A model generated the notes under the pieces. The model worked only from the letters and a program-made list of their open reading frames with translations, did not search any database and had not been told where the DNA came from. DNA of 64,000 bases, taken from assembly GCA_013399115.1 (NCBI GenBank), contig VXAA01006090.1, forward strand, positions 122,546 to 186,545, read 5' to 3'. Origin of the DNA: Anseranas semipalmata (Eukaryota > Chordata > Aves > Anseriformes > Anseranatidae). Positions within the stretch are counted from its first letter, which is position 1; each line of letters opens with the position of its first letter. A program made the position numbers and the translations under genes. This document shows, one piece after another, positions 12,571 to 26,110 of this stretch.

Positions 12571-13610
12571 AATTAATACTTGATTAGGATATTTTAGTCT
12601 AGTTTCTTAAGAAATGAGCTTTGTGTAATCCAGTGATCAATAAGCAAGGTTGCCTCTCCCCATCCCAACATATTTTGGTCAACTGTAGTGAAATTGCAAA
12701 TATAGCAATCTGCAACAAGATCAAGTTCTTTGAAATTGCATGGAAATGTGTGTTCAGGTAAAGCAGAAATAAATATACGTGTTTCTTAATGAGCAGAAAG
12801 GCTGTAACATGAATTCTTTTTATTGTTCCCTATTCACCAGAGAATCAGCATGAAACGACAACACCGTACCAAGCAGAACCCTTCTGTGAAACTCGTACTT
12901 TCTAATAAACCAGGGTTAACCAACTGAAAGGCAGAGATCCACAGAAAATGAGACTTCTCCAATGGCTGTGCTCAATGCTCAGTGCTTATTTAAACTCACA
13001 AAGTAACTTGACTAAATTTTGTACGAAGAGAAGGAAAAGCATGAAGAAAGAATTGATAGTGGGAAGGGAGGGTGAAAATAGACTTGAGTAGAGGCAGGAG
13101 CCTAGACGATTAGAAATACAGAGTACAGGGTGGCAGCTTTCTTATGGTACAGGAGCAAGTTTAGAGCAAAGACGAAGTAACAGAAAAATAACCTAAACAG
13201 TCCAAAAGGACTCAAGAGAAAAGGGTAACATTCTTTGGAGAAAAAGTGGAAGTTGTCAGCATAGAGGTTTCTGAGGCTGTTTCTGGTGTTGTGGTAACGC
13301 ACTGCTGTCTGCTGTCACCCAGCACATCACTTCTGTTGACCTGAAAGCTTAGACAATTCTCAACAGCAAATGTAGTACCTGATTGTCCACTAAAGGCACC
13401 ACTGGTTGACTCATCGTGTTCTTGGCCAGCTCCTGGCACTAAGGAACATGGTTCAATCAGTGCAATAAACTCACTAAATCCTAGTCAAACCTGTTGAAGA
13501 GCTAGTGTCAACTAACACAAATATTACCAGTCTCAAGTAGTCAAGTTATCAATTTGGAATCTTGCTGTTTCTCACACAGTGACAGGTTTTGTACATAATT
13601 CACCTCTCTC

Positions 13611-13628
13611 TTTTTTTTTTTTTTTTTT
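13611..13628. repeat. T18 homopolymer
   Basis: An uninterrupted T run preceded by a short CTCTCTC stretch, in the RARB intron about 1.7 kb past the first-zinc-finger exon. Confidence 0.9.
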
Positions 13629-15251
13629 AATAACAGCAGCTATTGTTAAGTGCTGAATTGCCCCATCTTGCAAATTAGCAAACAAGTGAATGCAAATTCT
13701 TTTTGTTGTTGAATAGCAGCTACCACATTACAAGATGGATTTCTTCAGGTATTTTGACAAGTGTAGTCTTGTTTTAATTATTTACAAAAATGCTTTGCAG
13801 TATGCCAATAAAAGCCCTACAGTATATTTTAGCATATTTTTCAAAAATAATGAAGTCTTAGGAACATGTGACCTTTCTGCCACATTCTGCAATTATGCCT
13901 GTGCTCAGAGTGAGTGTGTGGGCGAGCAAATGACACCATTTGTGTGTTAGCATCCGAGTATGATGAGATTTCCTATTTAATGAAATCAGCTGTAGCATAT
14001 TCTTACCATAGCTTTTCCTAACAGACACTTAAATTTCAACAGTTTTGTGGCATCTAAAAGAAAAAAAATATAGACATGATATCCAAGCAAAACCTCATTA
14101 CCAAAAAGAGATTCTAAAACAGAGGTGAGCTTCAATAGTTACTTGTACTATCTCAGTATCTGAGGTTATAAAATAGAGGGGAAACCAGAATCTAACCCTA
14201 TAGCTTTCTGCCTAGTGACGCAAACCCAGAACTATGATATTCAATGTCACTACAAAAGGCATGTGGCATGGAATGTGTTGCAGGATGAAAGTATAAAGTA
14301 AAAATGCCTAACTTAACAGTATCTGAAAGATATTATTATATTTTATACAAATAAACCAGCAAACTATTTTTTATTAATTTATTCTAGTAACTTTATTTAC
14401 ACAAATGTACCACCTGCCACATTTTCATCACGCATTAGGATCGTCACCGTACTAAGCACTAGACAACTATTTTAATTTGAAGGATTAAAATCATAGATAT
14501 TTTTTCTAATTGTTAGAAAAGAACATTGTATCAGGGTACCATAACTCATAAAGATAACCATGAGACCATCTGCCCTATGATATATTTTCTTTAGCATTTT
14601 TAGCACTACCTTCTTCCTTGCACACATGCTGTTCACTGTGTAGAAACCCTTAATTATTGCCATATACACATGGTTTAGCTGACATTGCTTCTCTGATGTG
14701 TATCTCATCTTTAGATACATTCTCTTACTTTAGAACTGTGTATCGTATTACTGCATCCTACGGATAGCCCATTCATACTCTGACAATCACGGCACTAGAA
14801 AGTAGCTAGCAGATGTGCCAGCACTGTAGCCTGCCAGATTAAATTAAATGCTAATCCTCAAACTCCCAATTTGATTTGAAATTAGTTAGAGACTATGCCA
14901 AAAATTTCCAGATAATCAGGTCCTTCTCCCATGGAAAAAGCAAGGCTTAGAGCAGAAAATGACCATGTGAGTTCTCAGGGTATACCTACAAATGGACAGT
15001 GAAGAGTCTCAAAGCATTTTCACTTTTTATTTCATTATCTCTGCATACACAACCACATTCTGATGTTAGTCAATACTTACGGAAGTCCCTGAAGGACATA
15101 CTTTGGCAGAATTCATGAAGGACAATAATTCCAGGCATGATGGTCATTTACTTGGCTTTACTCATATATTGGAATTAATTCACACAAGAAGGGTACAGGT
15201 GTCTTTGGAGACAATCAAGTCACACCAAACTTCATTGCCTAGCCCCTCTCA

Positions 15252-15494
<243 letters not shown>

Positions 15495-18400
15495 TCAAAT
15501 AACTGATCATTTACTGGATTAAAACTATCAAACTGACCCATATCTATCTTTGTAGAATAAATGTTCACTTAAGTTCCTAGCAAAATTTAAGGGGAACTAA
15601 AGAAAGGCAAATAGCAACAGGACTACGTGCTGCAGCCTCAAAAGCATATTTTAAACTATGTGGGATGCAAAGTATCACGATCTAGCTACTAAACACCACA
15701 AAAGCTTCCTCTGGGCTCATGTTCTGCTTTAACCTATTGAATTACATGGGATCCATGTGTGCACACTGGACATCAACCTTTAATGGAAACTGTTTGCAGT
15801 ATGCATGTTTCCAATCTATGCCTAGACTTGGAAGAGCTCTTACATCTTTTGCCACTGTCTACGAAAGGTAACACTTTCAATGTGCAATTCTGCCACAAAA
15901 AGCTAGGGAAATGCATCAGGACATATGTAAAGAGACAAATGAGTACGTATAAGACCTGAAGTGAAAATTACGCGAACAAGCCTTTTCTTTTTTTTCATCA
16001 GTAAAAGTAGCACAACTCAGCAACACCTCCTTATCAACCCTAGGATTTGTAACATCAGGAAACCTCTCTGAGAAAAAGCTATTAGATATTATGACCCCAT
16101 GTCCTTTATTGCCTTAATATTTCTGGATGGTCATTTGTTTTGAACCCGCTGAAGAGCCAGTCATCCCTTTCAGTGAGAGGACATGAAAGCTCTACAATGC
16201 AAGATAAGACGTGAACTAGATCTTTTCAAAACATCTGCATTAGTTTTCTGTGATATGCTGTCATCATTCCTCACATTTATTGTAGATGTGCAATACATTT
16301 TCATGTTTCACCTAGCCGTTCTGCTGTTTCTCAGATAAATCCCTCTAACTTTTCAACAGATATACAGAAATGACAGAATCTGTGAACTCAGATCTATCCA
16401 GAAATATTAGGCACTATCAGCAGAGCTAAATCTCCAGAGTACTAACAGCAGGCCCTAAAGAATATTACTCAATGGAAAATCTTAGACAAGATTTACTGTA
16501 CATGATATTTTTCAGATTACTGAGATGATACATTTCTATTAAACCCATGATTCATTGTCAACTCGTGTTCTTCAGAATTCACAGAGGGGATCACTGAGCA
16601 CGATACAACTTCTGATTACTTGTTAGAGAAGGGCCAATTTCTGCCATTTTTACTTGGGTTAAGCTACTATCAACTGCAAGGACACATTTTTTAGAAGAAA
16701 ATAAATGCTGAAATGCAATGTTAAAGGCACTGATTCTAAATAAAGAAATATCTTTTCAACGGGAACAATTTACTTATGCATCTAACAATAATGAGGTTTG
16801 TGTGAAAAAAAAAAAAACAGAAAAGTAAAATAACATGTGGCTCAATAGATTGTGATGTTAAAACAATGTCCAACGTCCAGAACTATACTTAACTGTTAGA
16901 GAATTAAATACGCTGAACCCTGACAAACCAAGTATCTACAGCTTCCTACTGGATCAAGCAAACTTTAATGAAGTTTTTTCTTAATGAAGAAAGAAGCAAG
17001 AACGATCATTTCTTCTCAATAGTAATTTTTGGTATTTAAGAGAGACACAGAGTGCTCTGTTATTGATTTCTGCACAGTCATCCTGCTTAAATCAATAATC
17101 TATTAGTACTTCTAAATTAAAGTTAGATTCATCAAATGCCCTTGAGAGGCCTCAAACAGTCTGCGCTTTATTTCATGCTAGCACAAGTATTATAGGGGCT
17201 TCCAATCAGTCTGTGGAATGATACAATTTTAGCTTTAAAACTCTAATATCAGCAGACAATGTGTTTCGTATTAGCTCATTCACCTCTCCCAGTCAGTCTG
17301 AAAGGCAGTTTTTAGACTTCCCATGGGAAAACAAGGTTGTACCATTCAATAAAACAACTGCACTCCTGCAATCCTTCTGTGATTTCAGTTTGGGAAAAGC
17401 AGTCTTTGAGGAATAATGCCGCTTTTTTGAGGATTTCATTCTGAACAAGCACCAGCATCCAATGGTGGTGTTCAAACCACGAGCTGTATGTACAGCACAG
17501 GCCTGTCAGGCACTGGCCAACCACCAGGAACTTGGGATACTCAGAAGAGGTTAAGCAACCAGCTTAGTTCATAAAGAAAGAAGGAAAGAATAGTTGGCCA
17601 CTGAAGATCTGAAGGTGCCGCTACTGAGTTTTTTTTCCGGACAATTTGAAAAGATATACACGAGTAAAAAAGCCAGTACAAACCAGGGGACCCCCCTCCC
17701 CAGAATACTCAGACATACATGCTACTGAAAAAGCTCGATCTATGCTATATGATACTTGTGTCAGATGAGTAACTGTCTAGAGTTTGAGTTTTTGTAGGAA
17801 AACCCCGTTTGGGAACTTTTGATCCTAGGCAAGATGTACAGACAGCTTTCTGGGGCAGGCTCCAGCTCAGGTTGCACAAGCTGTACTCCTAGTCCGGCTT
17901 CTGACTCACTATTCTTCCTTGGATTTAGCCTTTTTAACTCTTTATTTGAAAATGTATGTGCTGCAATTCAAGCTTACAGAGTTTAAAGCACTATTTTTGC
18001 ATCACACAGGTGGCTACTGGAAGAACAGCAGAACCTGTTTTCCTCTATGCAGGTCTGCATATGGAAGCTAAAAAAAAAACAGGGAGGGCGAGCACAACTG
18101 ACATTTCCAAAAAGGAATTTTTAAAGTAGTTTTAAAATTTTAGGAACAATTCAGTCAAAGCGACCTCTTTCAATATCCTGCTGTCTTGTCCCGTGGGGTG
18201 TGACACTATTCACCTGAGAAAACAGAGTCCCAGTGCAGTCACAGAACACCTGAATGCTGCTGAAGCACACAGGGACCCTCTAACAATAGGTCACTTCACA
18301 ATTCCTAAGATGTTTGAAATATTTCTAAAGGTTAGATAAAGTAGCAGATAAGATCTTGAAAAGCACAGCGTGCTTTGTGAGAGCTAATTTACTGCCAGCT

Positions 18401-20662
18401 AAACCATGTTGACAGATAGAGGTATTTCACTTTGTGACCAACTAGAAGCAGGCATTATGAAATGCCTTTCGTTTCACTAGGAACCTAGATTATTAAGCTT
18501 GTATGTTAATGCACACTTTGGACAGTTGAGTCTTAAAAGAATAAGAAGTTGTAAAGCAAATGGCATTTCCTGGATAGCCTCAAGGGAATTGTGAATACTG
18601 AGCTCAGGGTCCCTGGTGGGAAGCAGCAATTTCAGCTAATTAGGGTGAATAGCAAAGTGTTGCATTTGGTCAAAACATTCTGTTAACCCTCATTTTTGTT
18701 GGCACCAACAAGAGTCTGGATTTTTTGCCCTTTTTTTTTTTTATGAATTCACTGCAGGAGTGCAAGGCACACAGCTCACATACATTAGGCAGAAAGTCAA
18801 AGGAAACGCCAAAGTTCAACTAAAGTACAAGTAATTAGAACCAGATTCTCTGCTGCTTGTATGTGTGCATTTGATTGTAGAAGTTATTTATAAGCCTCCA
18901 AACATTTGAAAAAATAACTATATACTGTAGATCATTTAATTTTTATGTCTAGTCTGGAAAAAAAAAGTCTGCTTTTAATCATCATCCAGGAAAGAGCCAG
19001 GAACTGGGAAAGTGGGTCTCAATTGTTTCAATACAAATTTCTCTCTTTCATGTGCCACATAAAACTATACTATAAAATTAAATCCAAAATATCATTGACT
19101 CAACCCCCGCCCCAATTTTTTTTTTTAATAAAAAAACTCTTTGAATTTGTCATGCTTAAATAGTTTGCATTGTTATGAGTTTTTTTTTTTCTCTTTAACT
19201 GTTGTTTGGAAGACAGACAAGGGGGGGAAAAAAGTGCGAGAGAAAGAAAACATTATCGTGGAGACTTGCCAGCCTTGACTTAGTAACCTGGCCATGACCC
19301 TCCAGCGAGTGTGTGTTTGACCCGGTCACACATGACTCTGGCTGCGGACTGTTGCTGGGTTATAAGACCCAGATATTTTTACCATATATATAACAGGTGC
19401 GGATCAGAGACAACAGAAAGACGAAAAACAAAGTCTTCGCTTTGCGTGAAGACCCTGATTTTCTCTCTTTCAAAGAAAACAACAAAAGCAAAGAAGTCAG
19501 GCTACTATTTCACTTATTGACATCTCTGTGCTCGATCGTTGTTCTACATGAGAATTTACGGCGAATTTGCTGCACGGAGGTCGAGTGGGCTGAGGGCAGG
19601 AAGAAAGAGGAAAAGGCTCAGGGGAAACAACATGCCAAATGTTAATCAACTTGTATTGAATTACCAAACTGTAACATCCGAACCACAATCAAAAATCTTT
19701 CCTCATAGGGCTGGGTATGTAGTGAGGTTCAGGAAGGAATGCTTTTTATTAGAATGAACACAACATACCTGGATTAAAACACAGGCTGCCATGATAACTC
19801 CAGACTGAGATTTTACTGTCAGGATTTTCAGAAGTACTTATGAAAACATGTCTCCCACATTTTAGTGTTACCTTTTTATTACTTGTGTCTTGCTAGCTGC
19901 ACACATCTGTCTTAAAAGCATGATGTTAAATGTAAGTTATTCTATTTTAATTCCTCATTACAATTTTTCCAGCTTTAATTTTAATCAAGTCATAGATCAA
20001 CTCTACAAGACAGTCCAGGTCTTAAAAGAAAAAAAGGCATGATTTGGCCTTGAAAGTAAAAGAAAAAAAAAAAAACACCTCTATGTCTTCAGGTTTGCTT
20101 TTACTGTGAAAAAGAGACTTTTTCAACAGGAACATCAAAAGACTATGCTTTATGATCTGGCTTTTACTTGAGGGTACCCAATCCCAAATGATCTCTTTCT
20201 GTTATTTGAAAAGCTCAAAGAGTATCCCACAGATTTTTACTGTACAGGGTTTGGGATTCCCACAGTATGATTTAAAAAACAACAACAAAACTCACAACAA
20301 GTAGAGGTTATGGAGATCAGAAGTCCAAGCTGCAAGTTCTTACTAATGGACAAACTGCACACAAGGTCGCCTAGAACGAGGTCATTTTCAGAGCCATGCC
20401 TATGGCACAGGCTCCTGCTGCCAACAGCTATCTTAGACAAGGTGCAAGCCCTGATACTTGGCAGAAGTCTCTAAAGCTGAAGTGCTTTTGCTGTTAGGAT
20501 TTTTGTCAGTAAAAAAGTGATACGGACAGCTGGCTTCTGTCCAGCCACAGCTGGGAGAAGAGTGGTCCTGCTGAACTCTGTCCTCTGCCTCGCGAGCACA
20601 AGAAGTAGTTAAGCATACACTTTGCTCTGATATTCTTACCCTAATGAAGTTCTAACTACAAA

Positions 20663-20880
20663 TTTGGCCGTGCTCCACAGTAGACACACACACAATCGAG
20701 ACAGCATTTTCTTCCCCCTACCCTTTTGCATCTTGTGTCTTCAGACCAGAGGCTGTTTTGGAGTAGGCCATCGCTTGGCCACTGCTCCACTGAAGATGCA
20801 CGTAAGATCAGGATTTCCTTTCTCCTACCCTTTTGCATCTTGTGTGTTTAGACTGTAGGCTATTTTGGGCAGGGTCTCAG
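20663..20880. repeat. Two-copy diverged tandem duplication (unit about 107-111 bp)
   Basis: Two adjacent units align along their lengths. Each begins TTGGCC..GCTCCAC, passes through CCTACCCTTTTGCATCTTGT, and ends near AGGCT[G/A]TTTTGG. The shared core starts at about 20717 in the first copy and 20824 in the second. The copies differ at many positions, so the duplication is old. The unit's end (GACTGTAGGCTATTTTGGGCAGGG) resembles a motif seen in old interspersed repeats of amniotes, but I cannot name the family. Confidence 0.75.
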
Positions 20881-22000
20881 AATAAGCTGTACAGTAACCA
20901 GCGCTGCAGGACTTTCAAACGCTACTCCAATGCAAATAATAGGAATGATCGCGATCTTGCCAAGTCAAAAGGTATTTGAAAGCATGAACCTTGAAAAGCC
21001 TCCATAACCCGGAGTCATTACTTGCAAAGCAGGTCCTTGGAATGCTTTCATTTTAACTATTTTAGTGTTTCAGTGCTAAAATGCAGACTGACTTCAAAGG
21101 AGGAGTCTAAAAAAGCGGTTTCTTCAGATTCAGCAAATGCATTTACTGCATGTATACAAAGTCATATTTGCAAACTTGAGTGCCAGAAGAAGTGTTCACT
21201 CCCATCTACTGCATCTCCTCAAGTTTAGAACTGGGAGTGAGATGCATCATATTCCTTTATGCCTTTCATCAACAAAATTGCCAGGTTTCAATTGCAAATG
21301 TGTAATGTTAACCAGTAGAGTCATGTAACATAAGTCAGTGGAGTCAGCGGATACTGGTCTTAGCCATATGACAACAGTATAGCCCACTGACGCCTTTATT
21401 CGTATCAGGTGATTAGGGCCAGAACATAATATTCAACATCTTACTACCAGCATAGCAGAGCTATCCAGATGTGTTTGCAGTACATCAGAAGCAAACAGTG
21501 TCTATCATTTGTTTATCCCTTTGTTCTAGTCTAATACAATTTCTGTTCCTCAGCAGCTTACTAACTTTCACTCACAGCACAGATTTATTATTCCCACAAA
21601 TATCCTCTCTTGGTTGCCCAGCGAAGGGTGGATGTTTTCTTTGCAATATCCTTTTCTGTTACGCCACAGTCTGGCCTCTTAATTAATCCATTTGTTAAGC
21701 ATGCAAATTGAGTTACCTGACTTTACAGTGCCATTCATTAACACACGCAAGGGGCCCCACCTGCCAGCACGTCTTCCCAAGTGACATTCCTGCACAGATC
21801 ACAGGCTCCTGCCACTCTGAATGACTCTCCTCGGCCCCGCTGCCCCTGGCATGCCCTCACCGGCATGCAGCGCAGCCTGCGGAGCTTCTGACCCTGCCAT
21901 ATTTAGCGGCATGAAAGACCCTGCTCTATTCTACCTATCTGATCTACGAGCATGGTCTCTGCTACTCCAGTACTTGAATATCCCATGAGCACTCATATTT

Positions 22001-22110
22001 TTATCTTCATAACACCCAAGTGAGATAAGGGAAGGGCTATTCTTCTTACTGTAGAGATGGGAAACAGAAGCACTGACAGCCTAAGAGCTTGATTTGCCTA
22101 GGTCTTAAAT
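22001..22110 (-). repeat. MIR/CORE-SINE-like ancient repeat
   Basis: The plus strand follows the reverse complement of the MIR family: a TCTTCATAACACCCAAGTGAG segment, then GAGATGGGAAACAGAAGCAC, resembling the familiar 'CATAACAACCCTGTGAGG ... AGATGGGGAAACTGAGGCAC' pattern. A further weak match (CTTGCCCCAAGTTACACA, then ACAGAGCAGGGAA) lies at about 22213-22256 after unrelated sequence, so the element may be interrupted. Divergence is high and no boundaries are visible. Confidence 0.5.
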
Positions 22111-22550
22111 TCCTAGAAAAATGCAAGCAGTACCCAACTGGGATTTTCAACAGCAAACAAGAACCTAACTAACTGTAGCTCTAGCATTGTCTTCAAAACG
22201 CAGCCTTACATGTCTTGCCCCAAGTTACACATGGGATACATGACAGAGCAGGGAACTTAATTAAATCTGTGCTCAGTACCTCTAATGTGGGGGCTCTGAA
22301 GCACTCCCCACTTCCCAGGTCTGGGCATGCAACCCGCTCAGCAGCCAGCTGCAAGACAGGCCAAGGTTAGGTGTCCCCTGTCCCTGAGAGCCATCACCAC
22401 TGCTGGCAGGAGACTCAGGAGGACTGGTGAAAGGCTCCTCTACGTTTTCTTATTTCCACAGCCAGCTAATAACCGACTTTCTATAAAACCACCCCATCAT
22501 ATATTCAATTACACAGGAATGTCCTGGCAGACAACCAACCTGTCGTGAGA

Positions 22551-22850
22551 GAATCACAGCATGGCTGAAGTAGGAAGGGATCTCTGGAGGTCATCTGGTC
22601 CAACCCACCTACAGCAGGTTGCCCAGGACCACGTCCAGCTGGCTTTTGAGTATCTCCAAGAAGGGAGACCCCACAACCTCTCTAGACAACCTGTTCCATT
22701 GCTCAGTCACCTGCTTAGTAAAGAAGTGTTTCCTGATGTTTAGATGGCACCTCCTGTGCTTGTTTGTGCCCTTAGCCTCTTGTAAGCCCTCATTCCTGTC
22801 CTGAAGGTGACTCAGCAACACCTGTGCACATGGGTGCTGTGTCCCACACA
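22551..22850 (-). mobile_element. CR1 LINE, 5'-truncated 3' end
   Basis: Read on the minus strand, this matches the C-terminal end of the CR1 reverse-transcriptase ORF2 and the short 3' UTR. The frame from 22851 to 22609 includes LNIRKHFF, EQWNRLSREVV and SPFLEILKSQLD, the typical CR1 terminal motifs. On the plus strand the matching hallmarks are GAATCACAGCATGG, GGTCATCTGGTCCAACCC and CCTGTTCCATTGCTC. The 3' end (near 22551) keeps only one GATTCT-type unit of the usual terminal microsatellite. Severe 5' truncation is normal for CR1. The high-coordinate edge is blurred, so the 5' boundary is approximate. This element is the main sign that the genome is avian or another sauropsid. Confidence 0.93.
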
Positions 22851-25800
22851 AGCATAAGCAACACTAGAACTGCCACAAAAATCTCTACACGTGGCTATAC
22901 TGTCCAAGCTACCGTGAGACTATACGGGGTGAGAATATACCACCAAGGTGTAAGTCCGAATCTACCAAGCTAGCAGTTAAGAAAACTGTCCTACATATTG
23001 AGCACATCTGATCTGTGCTGCCCAACCATGCATTTCGGAATGAAAATCCTGTGAAACCTTTTTCTGAAGCTGCTGCATCAGTATGTTGTGCCCTGCAGGT
23101 ATTCTGGAAGCGAGCTTTAATTGCAAGCACCTCTGGTGCTTCTCCCAGGAAAGCCAGCTCTTCTGGCAACTACAAAATTAGCGTCCACAATTACTAACTG
23201 CAACTAGCAGTACAGAACAAGGAGGAGGCTGCAGCCATTCTGAAAGAGCACATTTGTGTTCTCTATGTTTGCTCAAGAGGGTATTTTCAAACAAGAGTAA
23301 CACCTACTCCAGCACTCCCTGGTTTGCAATGCCTGGTTCTTAAGCCCCAGCTCCACTAAAAGAATATGGGGAAGTATGTATAACCAATGGAGGAGATTTA
23401 TGTACACCTGACCTTTCCAAAGAAAATGATACTGTTCTAGGGGCTGGGTTTTTAACATTTGTATCAGCACAGCAGTTCTCCATTTGGGTTTATGCGTATG
23501 TGTAGCTAGAGAGACGTGTTTACACTTGAGCAAACGTGGAAGGTGGAAGCTCGCCGTGATTAATTGCATTAGAGACAAGAACTGCATCTGGTTATACCGG
23601 TGTTACTCTCAGGACAGACTTAATGATGCGCTAGAAACTGAGAACAGGAGTGCCTTTCGCTAAATAAATGGTCAGGCAGACACCATGAGGTGTTTCTGAG
23701 GGAGCTGGGGTGAAAGTAAATGTACAGACAGGATGGCCGGAGGGTTTGGCAGGCATGGCAGAGTTTACAGGGCAGCAGCTCATCAGTTTGTATTAGGAGC
23801 CTATCTTCAAAATGAAGAAGAAAACATGTTACATGAGAAAAATAAATCGTATGGAAAACTGAAGAAAAACATCCGAAAGATGCTAGCTCTGTGTTTTTTT
23901 CAGGTCGGTGATTTTCCGCCTGGCCACTACCATGCAGAATTCCATCAATCTTGAGTGAAATTTTCATAGTACTGCAAAACTGAAACATAGGATCTTCTTT
24001 ACCAAAAAAAAATCACACTACCATTTGTGTGAATGTAGATTTTCCTTTCAAAATGAAGTTTTCTTACCATTCAAGCTCTGTTTGCTTTACCAGTGAAGTC
24101 CCAAGGTCAGATCCTCAACTGGAGCAAAGTGGCACAGGCAAAGCAGCTGCACACCAGTTTAGAGAGGATGAGGACTCTGGCCTCTTTATTCTTTATATAT
24201 GAAAATGGAGCCTATTTCTGTGGCCTATTGATACAACTGTGGCGTCACAAATTCAGCATGTTTTCCCCATAGAATCAGTAATAAGAAAAAAGTCACATTG
24301 TGAGGGACAAAACACTTAAAAATAAGAGAGGTGTGATTCTACTTTCAGATCTGTTTTACAGCGTCATAACCCCACTGATTCCAAAAAAGACCCTTGGTTT
24401 GTAAACATACAAATGGGAGAAAACTCAGATCCATCTCTTCAATAATAAATAAAAATTGCAAGGATGATGAAATTGTTACTGTAATCTCTATACACATCCA
24501 GACATTTTACTAAGCCATAAAGTCTCCATTTTTAGTTATTAAATGTTTCATATTACTTTGAGCACTCTTCTTTTATCTTCAAATCTTTTCAAGCATCCAA
24601 ACAGAATAATCCAGAGTATTATACTAAGGGAATGAGGGAATGATTTTATTCTTCAAAGCTAGTCTCCTATTCAAGTTGGTAGTAGTTTTCAGTATTACTA
24701 TGTCTGCCAAATAATTTCTTTATTTTCTATATATTCAGCATGTTCTTATGACACTATTTATCATGACTTTTTGCTGTGGCTTGAATCCAGCAAGAAAATG
24801 AGTGTTTTCATATCTTTAATCATGTAATACTATTATACAGTTGTTCAGTACCAAATGGACAAAATGAAACTGTTGTGCTCTACTTGGAAATGCACTAAAG
24901 CTGACTTGCTATGCAGTGTTTTACATATAATTTTATTTCTCAAACTTTAGGACCATTAATTTAGGACATTTTGATCTTTAAGTATTTTTAGATCTTAAAA
25001 TTAATAGAGTGACTCAACAAGAGCCAATTCAGCAATCAAAACTACTTGAAGTAAGTACAGTAGCAGTTAAAATGCCTATCATCCCAATTAATTTGTATTA
25101 CAGCCACACTGCTGGATATCACCAATTGATTTATATACCCTCCTTTTTATTCCCATTTACAAGGGCAATTATGAACTCTATCACATATGTTTAAAAGGGG
25201 TACATTAGAATAATATCTAGAAGCTGGACTGCTGAGCTTAAAGTCTTTAAGAACAGGTAAATTATTCTTAATGGGTATGTTATCAATCCACTACAAACAG
25301 CCTATAACCTTTAAGGCAGGACACAGTACTAATATTTCAATTTTCATGGGCAGTTTGGGATTGACTCCAATGATGAGCTCAAACGGTATTTTTAATTGTT
25401 TTAAAAATTGCATATTATAGGCAGTAATAAACACTTACAAATTAGTATTATACCAGCCACTGCTCTCTGCAAAGCATGGTTTCTATAAACAAGTTAAAAC
25501 GCATACATCTGTAAATAATAAGTATGCTGAATTTAATGAATAAGGGCACTAAAAGAAATTGAACAGTAGGGGTTCAGCAATTAGAGTAACTGCCCATTTT
25601 ATTAAAAATGTATTGTTTCCAGCTTTCACTTTAGAAGGCTTTTATTGCTCTGCTAATTCTGAGTTTTGATTTCCTTACAAAAGGAGGTCTACTCTTCATT
25701 TTCTCTGACAGCCCCCTGTCACACAGTCACTCGCCTGGCTTTACAAGGCAACAGACAATTGTTAAGCTTATCTCATTGCTCGGGATCTCACTCCTGGGCC

Positions 25801-25899
25801 CTCGCTGCAGACTTTTTTGGCGTTATGCCGCTCAGAGGTATGTTTTTCGTTGAGTAATGAAATCTGCTGAACCAGCAAACCCCAACCAGCCACCCCCAG

Positions 25900-26110
25900 C
25901 CCCTTCCCAGGGCTGGAGCTTACCAACCCTCCCGCAGAGCAGAGGGAAGAGCATGTGTCCAGCTTCCCGGCGATGCCTCTGCGAAAACAGGGCCATTTGC
26001 TGAGGCTGGCAAGGCTCGGGGCTGTGAAATGGAGCCGCGCATTTCCTCCTGCCGAGGAGCAGCAGCCTCCCGCAGAGGACAAGGCAGCGCGCAAACCGGG
26101 AGAGGCAACT
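25900..26110. promoter_or_regulatory. Small GC-rich, CpG-containing patch in the RARB intron
   Basis: This is a local rise in GC with about a dozen CpGs (for example AGCCGCGCATTTCC near 26033) within AT-rich intron. It is too weak to call a CpG island with confidence. It could be a regulatory element or simply local composition. Overlapping frames on both strands reflect the GC content. Confidence 0.35.

Noticed and set aside
19318..19332. TGACCCGGTCA near-palindrome as a hormone response element
   Set aside because: The half-sites overlap with no proper spacing and fit no standard DR, IR or ER arrangement.
23620..23988. 122-codon minus-strand frame in the RARB intron
   Set aside because: No resemblance to a known protein. 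The composition looks like translated non-coding DNA, and it does not join RARB in a supported way.
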